From Deltaproteobacteria bacterium (GTDB taxonomy: Bacteria; Desulfobacterota; Desulfovibrionia; Desulfovibrionales; Desulfovibrionaceae): DNA of 11,602 nt. Each line of letters starts with the position of its first letter. Positions within the stretch are counted from its first letter, which is position 1. Location of the stretch: assembly GCA_020861205.1 (NCBI GenBank), contig JAJBSY010000439.1, positions 1-11,602 on the forward strand, written 5' to 3'. Position numbers and translations under genes: made by a program. Below the pieces are notes generated by a model that worked only from the letters and a program-made list of their open reading frames with translations, searched no databases and had not been told where the DNA came from. This document shows, in pieces, positions 1-6,381 of this stretch.

Positions 1-259
1 ATCTTGCCACCGCTCGTAAAACCGTCTCGGCAACGTCCGGTACATGACACGGTTGGCGCCGCGAGGCGCAAGCCGCCTTTCCGGCAAACCGGTCTTCCGA
101 ACCGTCTTTTTCCCGAGGAAAACGGGAATCCGGAAAAAACATCCGCGTCGGCGCTGTCGAAACTCCCGGCCGCAAGCGGGCATTTGCCTTCGACAAAACG
201 GCGTTTCCCTGTTACCTGGAAGTAATAGCCGTCGTTACAATTTTTTTCCTGGGGCAACA

Positions 260-1693
260 ATGCGCAACCTTTTCCGGCCACCTTCCGGGCCCTTGTCCAA
301 CGACCTCGTAGCCGCGGAACGGGCCGTTCTCGCCGCAACCCCCCTTTCGGTCGCGCACGCGAAGGAGCTCCCCTTCGCCGTCCGGGATCTCTCCCGGCTG
401 CTGACCCAGGACCGTTCCCAGCTTTCCTCTTCCTACTGGGTCAACAAACGCTTGCTGACGGCCTATTGCCGGTATTTTCTTCCCTGGAACCTCCTGCGTC
501 TCGCCTGGCTGCTGCCCGGGCTGGATCTCCCGCTCCCGGAAGACGGCATCCTCCTTGACCTGGGCAGCGGCCCCCTGACCATGCCTCTGGCCCTCTGGCT
601 GGCCAAGCCCGAATGGCGCTCCCGGCCTCTTACCGTCGTATGCGGCGACGTCGCGCCCGCGCCCATGAACCTCGGCCGGGATATTTTCCGGCATCTCGCC
701 CCGGATTCGCCTTGGAAAATAGAGATCACCAGGGGTCCCGTGGAAAAAATTCTGCGGGAGTTTTCGCGGTCCGCGTCCCTGGTTACGGCGGCCAACGTTC
801 TCAACGAACTCAAGCCGTCGCGTGAAACGCCGCTGCACCAACGGCTCGAAGATTTCGTTCGCCGCGTCGCCGCAAGGCTCTCACCCGGCGGCCGCTTCCT
901 CGCTGTTGAGCCGGGAACGCGCCTGGGGGGAAAACTCATGGCGCTGATCCGCCGGGCGGGCTTCGCCTCCGGCCTCGTCCCGGAAACTCCCTGTCCGCAC
1001 TGGGGGCCGTGTCCCATGCTGGCGGAACGCGCCACGGGCTGGTGCCACTTCACCCATGTTGCGGGCGGGGCGCCGCACGAACTCGCTGCCCTCACCCGAA
1101 AAGCCGGGCTGGAAAAGGACACGCTCAGCATAAGCTGTATGCTTCTGCGCCGGGCCACCGACGAGGAAACCCGCCGCGCCCGGACCCATCTGCCGGACGC
1201 GCCCGAGGATGCGGACGACCTGTTTGACGATGCCGAAGGTGACGCGGAGTCCCTTGAAAGCTGGGCCGATGCCTTTGCCGCTTCCGCCCCGCGGGATCCG
1301 GACGGGGCGGGCAAAAATGCCGTGCGGATCCTTTCCGACCCCATCCGCCTGCCCGGCCATGACGCACCCGCCCGCTACGGCTGCTCCGCGCGTGGCCTCG
1401 TGTTGGCGCGCAACGCTTTGCGCGTTCCCTCGGGCGCGGCGGTCACCGTGCTTTGGCCGGAGAAGCCCGAACGGGACGCCAAAAGCGGCGCGCTTCTCGT
1501 CGTCCTGCCGTCGCCCCGGGATGCGTCACCCGCCCCGCCGGAGACGAAACCTCCACGGGGAACGCGGGGAAAGGCCGGGCATCGCGATCAATCCCCGCCG
1601 CGCCGGCTGCGAAACGATCCGAACCCGAACACGCTCCCGCACGCGACCGCCGCAAAGCCGCGCAAACCCGCAACGGGCGGAAAAGGAAAGTAG
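260..1693 (+). CDS. Rsm22-family methyltransferase-like protein (ribosome-associated)
   Basis: A 477-residue protein. The open frame extends upstream to position 44, but that part reads like arginine-rich non-coding translation. The ATG at 260, preceded by a GGGG stretch, fits the first coding-like residues, so I chose it. Residues 97-105 (ILLDLGSGP) are a SAM-binding motif I of a Rossmann methyltransferase, and VVCGD near 127-130 would be motif II. Three cysteines sit in the Rsm22 signature: CPHWGPCP (C245, C251) and WCHF (C262). A further Cys at 375, in RYGCSARGL, lies where the family has a fourth conserved cysteine. In the mitochondrial relative METTL17 these bind a 4Fe-4S cluster; that this protein does so is inference. 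Rsm22/METTL17 proteins associate with the small ribosomal subunit. An acidic stretch (about 311-333) and a Pro/Arg/Lys-rich tail after about 420 look disordered. The asparaginase gene downstream is separated by 128 bases. Confidence 0.8.
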   Translation: MRNLFRPPSGPLSNDLVAAERAVLAATPLSVAHAKELPFAVRDLSRLLTQDRSQLSSSYWVNKRLLTAYCRYFLPWNLLRLAWLLPGLDLPLPEDGILLDLGSGPLTMPLALWLAKPEWRSRPLTVVCGDVAPAPMNLGRDIFRHLAPDSPWKIEITRGPVEKILREFSRSASLVTAANVLNELKPSRETPLHQRLEDFVRRVAARLSPGGRFLAVEPGTRLGGKLMALIRRAGFASGLVPETPCPHWGPCPMLAERATGWCHFTHVAGGAPHELAALTRKAGLEKDTLSISCMLLRRATDEETRRARTHLPDAPEDADDLFDDAEGDAESLESWADAFAASAPRDPDGAGKNAVRILSDPIRLPGHDAPARYGCSARGLVLARNALRVPSGAAVTVLWPEKPERDAKSGALLVVLPSPRDASPAPPETKPPRGTRGKAGHRDQSPPRRLRNDPNPNTLPHATAAKPRKPATGGKGK

Positions 1694-1704
1694 TGCCCTG
1701 ATTT

Positions 1705-1769
1705 GCCTTCAGATGAGGAAGGCGAGTTCCGCGCGGAGCGAAGAGTAACCATACAGGCGCTTCGCGCGG
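1705..1769. other. Two adjacent hairpins between the methyltransferase and asparaginase genes
   Basis: Positions 1705-1710 and 1718-1723 form a perfect 6-bp stem (GCCTTC/GAAGGC) with a 7-base loop. Positions 1729-1740 and 1758-1769 form a 12-bp stem with one G.U pair and a 17-base loop. Neither is followed by a T run on either strand, so they are not classical intrinsic terminators. They could weaken read-through from the upstream gene, or form part of the asparaginase leader. Pairing is read directly from the sequence; function is unknown. Confidence 0.5.
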
Positions 1770-1821
1770 CACGAGCTTGGCAGCGTATCAAACATTGAGG
1801 GACCACCAAAAGGAGACATGC

Positions 1822-2799
1822 ATGAACGGTAAGGTTGTTGTTCTCACAACCGGCGGCACCATCGCCATGCGGGCGGATCCCGACCTGGGCGTGGTTCCCG
1901 CTGTGAGCGGCCCCGAACTCATCGCCGCCGTCCCCCCCCTGGACGGGGTCTGCCCGGTGGAAGTTAGGGAGTTCGCCAATATCCCGAGCCCCCATATGAC
2001 GCCGAGAATCATGTACGACCTCGCCCGTATGGCTGAAAAAGTCCTGGCCGAACCGGAAGTGCGCGGCGTGGTCATCACCCACGGCACGGATACGATGGAA
2101 GAGACGGCCTATCTTCTCGACCTCTTCATTGCCGGCGACAAGCCCGTCTGTCTGGTGGGCGCCATGCGCAGCGCGGCGGAGATCAGCCCGGACGGCCCGA
2201 AGAACATCCTGTGCGCCGTCCGTTGCGCCGCTTCCCCGCAGGCCGTGGGCATGGGCCTTCTCGTGGTCATGAACGAAGAGATCCACGCCGCCCGGGAGGT
2301 GACCAAATCCCATACGGCCAACCCCAAAACCTTCATCTCGCCCTTCTGGGGACCGCTCGGATACGTGGACGAGGACAGGGTCATTTTCCGCCGTTCCCGG
2401 CTCGGGCGGCAAAATATCCGGCCGACCGCCATCGTGGAGGACGTCTACCTCGTCACGCTGGCCGCCGGGGTGGATGATTTCCTGATAAACTGCCTGGTGG
2501 ACAAGGGCGTGAAAGGCATCGTGATCGAAGGAAGCGGGCGTGGCAACGTCCATGAATCCGCCATGCCCGGCATCCGCAGAGCCGTGGAAGCGGGAATCGC
2601 CGTGGTGCTCACAAGCCGCTGCTTCGGCGGCCGGGTTCTCGATGTATACGGGTATGCGGGCAGCGCCCGACGCCAGCGGGAAATCGGCGTCATCCTCGGA
2701 GGGGAAATCAGCGGGCAGAAGGCGCGCATCAAGCTCATCCTCGCCCTCGGCGTGACGAGCGACCGCGAACAATTGGCGGGGTACTTCGACCAGCCGTAA
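1822..2799 (+). CDS. L-asparaginase, cytoplasmic
   Basis: Hydrolyses L-asparagine to aspartate and ammonia. The start at 1822 is set by an AGGAG box (1811-1815) six bases upstream; the longer frame from 1777 has no ribosome binding site. The 325-residue length is typical of the family. Both asparaginase signatures are present: TTGGTIA at 9-15, with the nucleophile T13, and THGTDTMEETA at 86-96, containing T89 and D90. K162 in the REVTKSHT segment completes the catalytic Thr-Asp-Lys set and falls at the same number as in the E. coli periplasmic enzyme. There is no signal peptide, so it should act in the cytoplasm, as type I enzymes do; I give no symbol because ansA and ansB cannot be told apart safely here. 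Glutamine side activity cannot be judged. It appears to be transcribed alone, convergent with the minus-strand genes that follow. Confidence 0.93.
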   Translation: MNGKVVVLTTGGTIAMRADPDLGVVPAVSGPELIAAVPPLDGVCPVEVREFANIPSPHMTPRIMYDLARMAEKVLAEPEVRGVVITHGTDTMEETAYLLDLFIAGDKPVCLVGAMRSAAEISPDGPKNILCAVRCAASPQAVGMGLLVVMNEEIHAAREVTKSHTANPKTFISPFWGPLGYVDEDRVIFRRSRLGRQNIRPTAIVEDVYLVTLAAGVDDFLINCLVDKGVKGIVIEGSGRGNVHESAMPGIRRAVEAGIAVVLTSRCFGGRVLDVYGYAGSARRQREIGVILGGEISGQKARIKLILALGVTSDREQLAGYFDQP

Positions 2800-2994
2800 C
2801 TCTTCAGCGCGGAGCCGACCCGTTCGGAATTTTTTCCGCATGGCCCCGGTCTCGGGGGCGTCGGTTCCGCCCCTGGCGAGCCAACGACCCTTCCAGTCGA
2901 AAAAGGCCACCGTCCGCCCGCTCGGCGTAATCACCGCCAGGACGGCATCTGAGACCGTTCTCCCCGACCGTCGCCGCTTCCTATGGCATATCAC
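2800..2994 (-). pseudogene. Possible decayed coding remnant, no recognised family
   Basis: Read on the minus strand from a GTG at 2994, this spacer encodes a protein-like stretch: SDAVLAVITPSG, then FFDWKGRWLARGG, with mostly G/C third positions, as in the real genes here. The GTG overlaps the TGA of the 112-residue gene upstream (GTGA at 2994-2991), the arrangement of translationally coupled genes. There is no stop at the end of the spacer. The frame runs on antisense through the whole asparaginase gene, where the translation becomes His/Asp-rich shadow sequence. A real intact gene is therefore unlikely. It could be the 5' part of a gene whose 3' part was lost, or chance. I do not recognise a family. 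Confidence 0.2.
2815..2835 (+). terminator. Weak candidate intrinsic terminator after asparaginase
   Basis: A 4-bp stem CCGA/TCGG (2815-2818 with 2824-2827) and a 5-base loop lie 15 bases after the asparaginase stop and are followed by a run of six T (2830-2835). The T run and placement are right, but the stem is very short, so this is tentative. Confidence 0.3.
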
Positions 2995-3329
2995 ACAATC
3001 ACGTTAAGGCTTCCGGCCAGGGGGGAACCGTCTTCCGCCTTGGCCTCCTCCCGGGCAGCCTCCGCCCGAACCAGACCGACGGCCATTTCATGGGCTGAGG
3101 GTCCCAAGACGGCGTTGCTGGTGTATGTTTCCGCCTTCGCACTCCGTATGGCCGCCACAGTCCGCGCGTCAGGCGCTTTTCGAGCCAGCGAGGACACCAT
3201 TTTGCCCTGATCGATAGTGGCCGCCTTTTCCATATCCCGGATGGCAAGACTTTCCTTCACGTACCTGGAAGGTTCGTTGACCGCAGGCGAAACCATATTC
3301 CGCACCATAAGAAGACTTTCCATAGCCAT
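2991..3329 (-). CDS. Hypothetical protein, 112 residues, alanine-rich and probably helical
   Basis: I do not recognise this protein. The ATG at 3329 is preceded by AAGGAG five bases upstream, a clear ribosome binding site. A second ATG two codons later (3323) is possible but less well spaced, and the longer frame to 3437 runs into the trxB terminator and is not credible. The product has no cysteine, no signal peptide and no membrane segment. It begins MAMESLLMVRNMVSPAV, then has a long mixed-charge region rich in Ala, Lys, Glu and Arg (about 30-100) that should be mostly helical, and ends in SLNVIV. It lies downstream of trxB on the same strand but behind that gene's terminator, so it is probably its own unit. 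A sigma-28-like promoter candidate (3379-3406) lies about 50 bases upstream of the start. If real, that would hint at a link with motility; this is inference only. Confidence 0.65.
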   Translation of the reverse strand: MAMESLLMVRNMVSPAVNEPSRYVKESLAIRDMEKAATIDQGKMVSSLARKAPDARTVAAIRSAKAETYTSNAVLGPSAHEMAVGLVRAEAAREEAKAEDGSPLAGSLNVIV

Positions 3330-3378
3330 GGCCGCTCCTTGATTCCCCGGTATCTCCCTCGAATCCCCGCTATGGTTT

Positions 3379-3406
3379 TTTTCGGCGATTGCGGAAAAAA
3401 ACGTTA
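3379..3406 (-). promoter_or_regulatory. Candidate sigma-28 (FliA)-like promoter for the 112-residue protein
   Basis: On the minus strand the sequence reads TAACGTTT, 12 bases, GCCGAAAA. The enterobacterial FliA consensus is TAAAGTTT-N11-GCCGATAA, so each half has one mismatch and the spacer is one base too long. It lies about 50 bases upstream of the ATG at 3329. Long A/T runs make partial matches easier by chance, hence the low confidence. Confidence 0.3.
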
Positions 3407-3418
3407 CGGCATCGCATG

Positions 3419-3444
3419 AAAAAAGGCCGGCATACATCCCGGCC
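3419..3444 (-). terminator. Intrinsic terminator of trxB
   Basis: On the minus strand a 6-bp all-GC stem (GGCCGG/CCGGCC, arms 3439-3444 and 3425-3430) with an 8-base loop is followed directly by six T (3424-3419). It begins 23 bases after the trxB stop, the usual place for a factor-independent terminator. Confidence 0.8.
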
Positions 3445-3466
3445 CAGTATTGTAACCGAAAAACAC

Positions 3467-4399
3467 CTAGTTCGCTTTTTCCAGCTCGGAAAGAAAGGCG
3501 TAGGCGGACATGGTCGCGCGCGCGCCGTCCGCCGCGGCGGTGATCATCTGGCGCAAGCCGGTTACCCGCACGTCACCAGCGGCGAACACGCCCGGAATGT
3601 TGGTCCGCAACGTCGCGTGGTCCGCGATGACCCACCCGGTCGCATCCATATCGAGCCCGCTGCCCTTGAACACTTCCGAATTGGGCAGGTTGCCTACAAA
3701 AATAAACACGCCGGTGGCCGGTATCTGTTTTTCCCCGCCGTTCTTCACGTTCTTCACGGAAACGGATTCGGCGCCCGTTTTGCCGTTGATGGCCGTGACG
3801 ACGGTATCCCAGACCGGTTCGATCTTGGGATTCGCCAAAGCCCTCTTGGCGAGCATGTCCGCCGCCCTGAGCCGGTCGCGCCTGTGCACGAGGTAGACCT
3901 TGCTGGCGAACCGCGTCAGGTATTCAGCCTCTTCCACGGCCGTATCCCCGCCGCCCACGACCATGATGTCTTCGTTCCGGAAAAAAGGACCGTCGCACAC
4001 GGCGCAATAGCTCACCCCGCGTCCCGTCAGCTCCGCTTCGCCGGGAACGCCTAGATGCCTGTGCCTCGCGCCCGTGGCGACGATGAGGGCATCGGCGCTC
4101 AAGTCGCCCTTGTCCGTCCGCACAATTTTTTCAGGCCCGGAAAAATCCAGGCTCTCGATCTCGGTCACCCGGATTTCCGCGCCCAGGTACTCGGCGTGTT
4201 CCTGCAACGACGCCGCGAGGTCGAACCCGGATATCTGCTTGATGCCCGGCCAGTTTTCCACGTCGTTGGTGGTCGTGATCTGGCCCCCGATGGCGCCTTT
4301 TTCCAGAACGACCACGTCAAGGCCCGACCGTTTCGCGTAGACGGCGGCCGTCAGACCCGCGGGCCCCGCGCCGAGAATAAGCAACTCATGATGTTCCAC
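3467..4399 (-). CDS. trxB: Thioredoxin reductase (NADPH, FAD)
   Basis: Reduces oxidised thioredoxin with NADPH through FAD and a redox-active disulfide, in the cytoplasm. The GTG start at 4399 is preceded by AGGAG (4410-4406) at six bases; the extra 41 residues of the open frame upstream are Pro/Gly/Arg-rich and not part of the family. The 310-residue length is typical of low-molecular-weight bacterial TrxB. Seen in order: FAD dinucleotide fold GAGPAG at 10-15; active-site CAVC (C132, C135) followed by DG; NADPH fold VGGGDTA near 148-154; HRRDRLR near 172-178, whose arginines fit recognition of the NADPH 2'-phosphate; and the C-terminal FAD motif FAAGDVR. No thioredoxin gene is adjacent. It lies 127 bases downstream of a sigma-54 activator on the same strand, with a strong hairpin and a promoter candidate between them, and ends in a terminator. 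Confidence 0.95.
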   Translation of the reverse strand: MEHHELLILGAGPAGLTAAVYAKRSGLDVVVLEKGAIGGQITTTNDVENWPGIKQISGFDLAASLQEHAEYLGAEIRVTEIESLDFSGPEKIVRTDKGDLSADALIVATGARHRHLGVPGEAELTGRGVSYCAVCDGPFFRNEDIMVVGGGDTAVEEAEYLTRFASKVYLVHRRDRLRAADMLAKRALANPKIEPVWDTVVTAINGKTGAESVSVKNVKNGGEKQIPATGVFIFVGNLPNSEVFKGSGLDMDATGWVIADHATLRTNIPGVFAAGDVRVTGLRQMITAAADGARATMSAYAFLSELEKAN

Positions 4400-4457
4400 T
4401 CGTATCTCCTGTTCTGTTCCTCCGGCGGCGGAACCTCTTCCCGCGTCGCGGGGCGTA

Positions 4458-4491
4458 CCGGGCCGCCGCGAAGAAGATCCGGGCGGCCCGG
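4458..4491 (-). other. Perfect 10-bp GC hairpin between the sigma-54 activator and trxB
   Basis: CCGGGCCGCC (4458-4467) pairs perfectly with GGCGGCCCGG (4482-4491), leaving a 14-base loop. No T run follows on either strand. It starts 36 bases after the activator stop. If trxB is transcribed from the extended -10 element just upstream (4496-4501), this hairpin would form the very 5' end of the trxB mRNA. Otherwise it could limit read-through from the activator gene. Confidence 0.6.
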
Positions 4492-4495
4492 CCCC

Positions 4496-4524
4496 TCTAT
4501 ACCAGATAAGCCGTTCCGGCAAAA
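4496..4524 (-). promoter_or_regulatory. Candidate extended -10 promoter for trxB
   Basis: On the minus strand TGGTATAGA contains an extended -10 element (TG, one base, TATAGA at 4501-4496). The -35 position at 17 bases (TTTTGC, 4524-4519) is poor, which extended -10 promoters tolerate. It lies directly after the activator stop and about 100 bases before the trxB start. Confidence 0.35.
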
Positions 4525-4526
4525 AG

Positions 4527-6002
4527 TCACCCCCGCCCGTCCTCTGTTTCTTTCTCCTGCGCCAGGGCGCGGTACAGAGTTGCGAGGCTTATGCCCAGCT
4601 CCCTGGCCGCGGCTTTTTTACCGGCAACGGTCGGGCCGTGTTTTTTCACGGCCTCGCGCACCAGATCGGCCGCGACACCGGCCCGGGCGCTGCGCAGCTT
4701 GCCTTTCGCCGCGGGCGGGGCGGCGGGGGCGGATTCAAAATGGCCGGCAAGCACATCCCAGGTGATGGTGCTGCCTTCGGAAAAATGGATGCCGTACTCG
4801 ATAAAATTCTTTAATTCGCGAACGTTCCCGGGCCAATGATATTCCATGAACCGCCGCATGAGCTGCTGATCCACCACGACCATGCGCGACGCCACCCGGT
4901 TCGACTGCTGCGCGATGAAATGCGTCGCCAGAAGGCGGATGTCGTCCTTGCGTTCACGGAGCGGGGGCACCGGGACGGGGATCACGTTCAAGCGGTAAAA
5001 AAGATCCTGGCGGAACACGCCGCGTTTCACCAGTTCCCGCAGGTCCCGGTTGGTCGCGGCCAGGACGCGGGCGTTGACGCCGACGAACGATCCGCCTCCC
5101 ACGCGGCGTATCTGCCCGTCCTCAAGGGTTCTGAGGAGCTTGACCTGCAAGGGCGGCGGCAATTCCCCCACCTCGTCCAGAAAAATCGTGCCGCCGTCCG
5201 CCCGTTCCCAAAGGCCCTTTTCCCCGCCGCTCTTCGCGCCGGAAAACGCCCCCGGCGCGTACCCGAACAATTCGCTTTCCATCAGGGATTCAGGAAGAGC
5301 GCCGCAGTTGACCGGCACGAACGGGCCATGCCTGTTCGCGCTGTTGTGGTGGATAGCCGCGGCCACCAGTTCCTTGCCCGTTCCGGATTCCCCGGTTATG
5401 AGCACGGGACCGCTCGCGGACGCGGCTTTGAGAATGGTTTCCTTCAGGTACAGCATCACCGGGGAATTGCCCACAAGGGCGGCGATGCTCGCCTCGTGCG
5501 GGGCGGCGGCGTCGCGGGAGGCCGGCGCCAGCTTCCGGGTGCGCCAAAGAAGCTGGATGCACTGCGCGATGACCAGAAACGCGCCTTCGGCCCGTTCCAG
5601 CAACGCCATGCGCTGTTCCTCGTCAAACGCGACGATCTGGACGGCCCCGACGATTATTCCGTCAATTTCCACGGGCGCGGTATAGTTGGCCTGATCCCGG
5701 CAAGTCTCCCGCTGCGAGCATTCCAGGCAGGCCGAATCCTCGCGCGGGTTGAGCACCATGGTCCGCCCGCCGGAAGACAGGCTGAGCCCCAGGGCCGTAT
5801 CGTCCGGCGCCCGGATTCCTATGGCCTCCTTGTAGGGACCGCTCCCGGCCACGCAAACGCCCGCCGCGTCGATAACCACGGTTTCCACGGAAAACGTGCG
5901 CGCCACAACTTCCAGCAAAGGCTGCAAGGGATCCCACGCGGCCGGGGCGAAGGCCGCGTCTTTCTTTCCCCGGCGTACCCACCGGGGCAGGCGATTATCC
6001 AT
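4527..6002 (-). CDS. Sigma-54-dependent transcriptional activator (sensor, AAA+, Fis-type HTH)
   Basis: An enhancer-binding protein that would drive open-complex formation at RpoN promoters. I chose the ATG at 6002 (491 residues) because AGGG (6014-6011) lies eight bases upstream; the ATG at 6008 is only two bases from it. Residues 20-150 form a GAF/PAS-like sensory region with a three-cysteine cluster, CLECSQRETC (C92, C95, C101), then a segment ending in VAFDEEQ. The AAA+ domain follows: Walker A GESGTGKE (204-211), sigma-54 contact loop GAFSGA (251-256; the usual motif is GAFTGA, and Thr to Ser is conservative), Walker B GTIFLDE (271-277), ATNRD (316-320), arginine-finger region FRQDLFYRL (330-338), and WPGNVRELKN (390-399). 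A Fis-type helix-turn-helix occupies about 462-482. There is no receiver domain, so it is not a classical two-component regulator. It is divergent from the gene at 6382 and upstream of trxB; its target is unknown. Confidence 0.93.
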   Translation of the reverse strand: MDNRLPRWVRRGKKDAAFAPAAWDPLQPLLEVVARTFSVETVVIDAAGVCVAGSGPYKEAIGIRAPDDTALGLSLSSGGRTMVLNPREDSACLECSQRETCRDQANYTAPVEIDGIIVGAVQIVAFDEEQRMALLERAEGAFLVIAQCIQLLWRTRKLAPASRDAAAPHEASIAALVGNSPVMLYLKETILKAASASGPVLITGESGTGKELVAAAIHHNSANRHGPFVPVNCGALPESLMESELFGYAPGAFSGAKSGGEKGLWERADGGTIFLDEVGELPPPLQVKLLRTLEDGQIRRVGGGSFVGVNARVLAATNRDLRELVKRGVFRQDLFYRLNVIPVPVPPLRERKDDIRLLATHFIAQQSNRVASRMVVVDQQLMRRFMEYHWPGNVRELKNFIEYGIHFSEGSTITWDVLAGHFESAPAAPPAAKGKLRSARAGVAADLVREAVKKHGPTVAGKKAAARELGISLATLYRALAQEKETEDGRG

Positions 6003-6280
6003 GGACATATCCCTATCCGTCTTGAAATACGCGGATTTCCCGCTCGGCAAGAGAATACTACAGGAAGGCGAAAAGGAAAACCCGGAGACCGGCCATTTCG
6101 GCCCGATCCGTCCGGGAAGCGCCGCCGTTGTGTGCGCCGGGCAAAAATGCGGCCAGGCCGGATATCGCGCCCGTCAAGCCTACCGCCTTCTCGTGGAGAA
6201 CCGGGAACGGCACGGCTGGCGCCGTCCGCCCCGCTCCGTGGTGAGGAAGGCTACCTCCGCTCCCCCATTGAGGAGAGGGG

Positions 6281-6304
6281 AAATTTGCTATTGACTGCAA
6301 ATTT
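6281..6304. promoter_or_regulatory. Operator-like perfect inverted repeat
   Basis: AAATTTGC (6281-6288) is followed after eight bases by its exact reverse complement GCAAATTT (6297-6304). The half-site centres are 16 bases apart, which would suit a dimeric DNA-binding protein. The spacer contains TTGACT, a candidate -35 box, so a bound protein would cover the promoter. The binding protein is unknown. Confidence 0.5.
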
Positions 6305-6319
6305 TAATTTCATTATCTA
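6291..6319 (+). promoter_or_regulatory. Candidate sigma-70 promoter for the 102-residue gene
   Basis: TTGACT (6291-6296) matches the -35 consensus at five of six positions. A 17-base spacer leads to TATCTA (6314-6319), a weak -10. The AT-rich setting in a GC-rich genome supports promoter function. The leader to the ATG at 6382 would be about 55 bases. Confidence 0.4.
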
Positions 6320-6381
6320 TCTTCTCACTATTTATTATGCCTCTCTGGCGTCATGGCGCCGTCGCATACAAGGAGCGAACA

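Larger units (their letters stand above)
6003..6381. other. Divergent intergenic region between the activator and the 102-residue gene
   Basis: This 379-base gap holds no gene I can support. Open frames through it are arginine/proline-rich shadows without ribosome binding sites. Positions 6003-6270 are GC-rich with several short inverted repeats. Positions 6281-6340 form a clear AT-rich island, unlike the rest of the window, with the operator and promoter candidates listed separately. I searched by eye for a sigma-54 -24/-12 element (TGGC...TTGC) on both strands and found none. Confidence 0.6.

Noticed and set aside
81..111. Hairpin CGGT/ACCG followed by TCTTTTT, possible terminator of an upstream gene
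   Set aside because: The stem is only four base pairs and no gene end is visible before it in the window.
1588..2799. Long minus-strand frame opposite asparaginase
   Set aside because: Within the asparaginase gene it is antisense shadow sequence; only the spacer part 2800-2994 looked protein-like and is reported separately.
6247..6280. CT-rich/AG-rich imperfect inverted repeat resembling dispersed intergenic repeats
   Set aside because: The pairing is poor and a single copy in the window cannot establish a repeat family.
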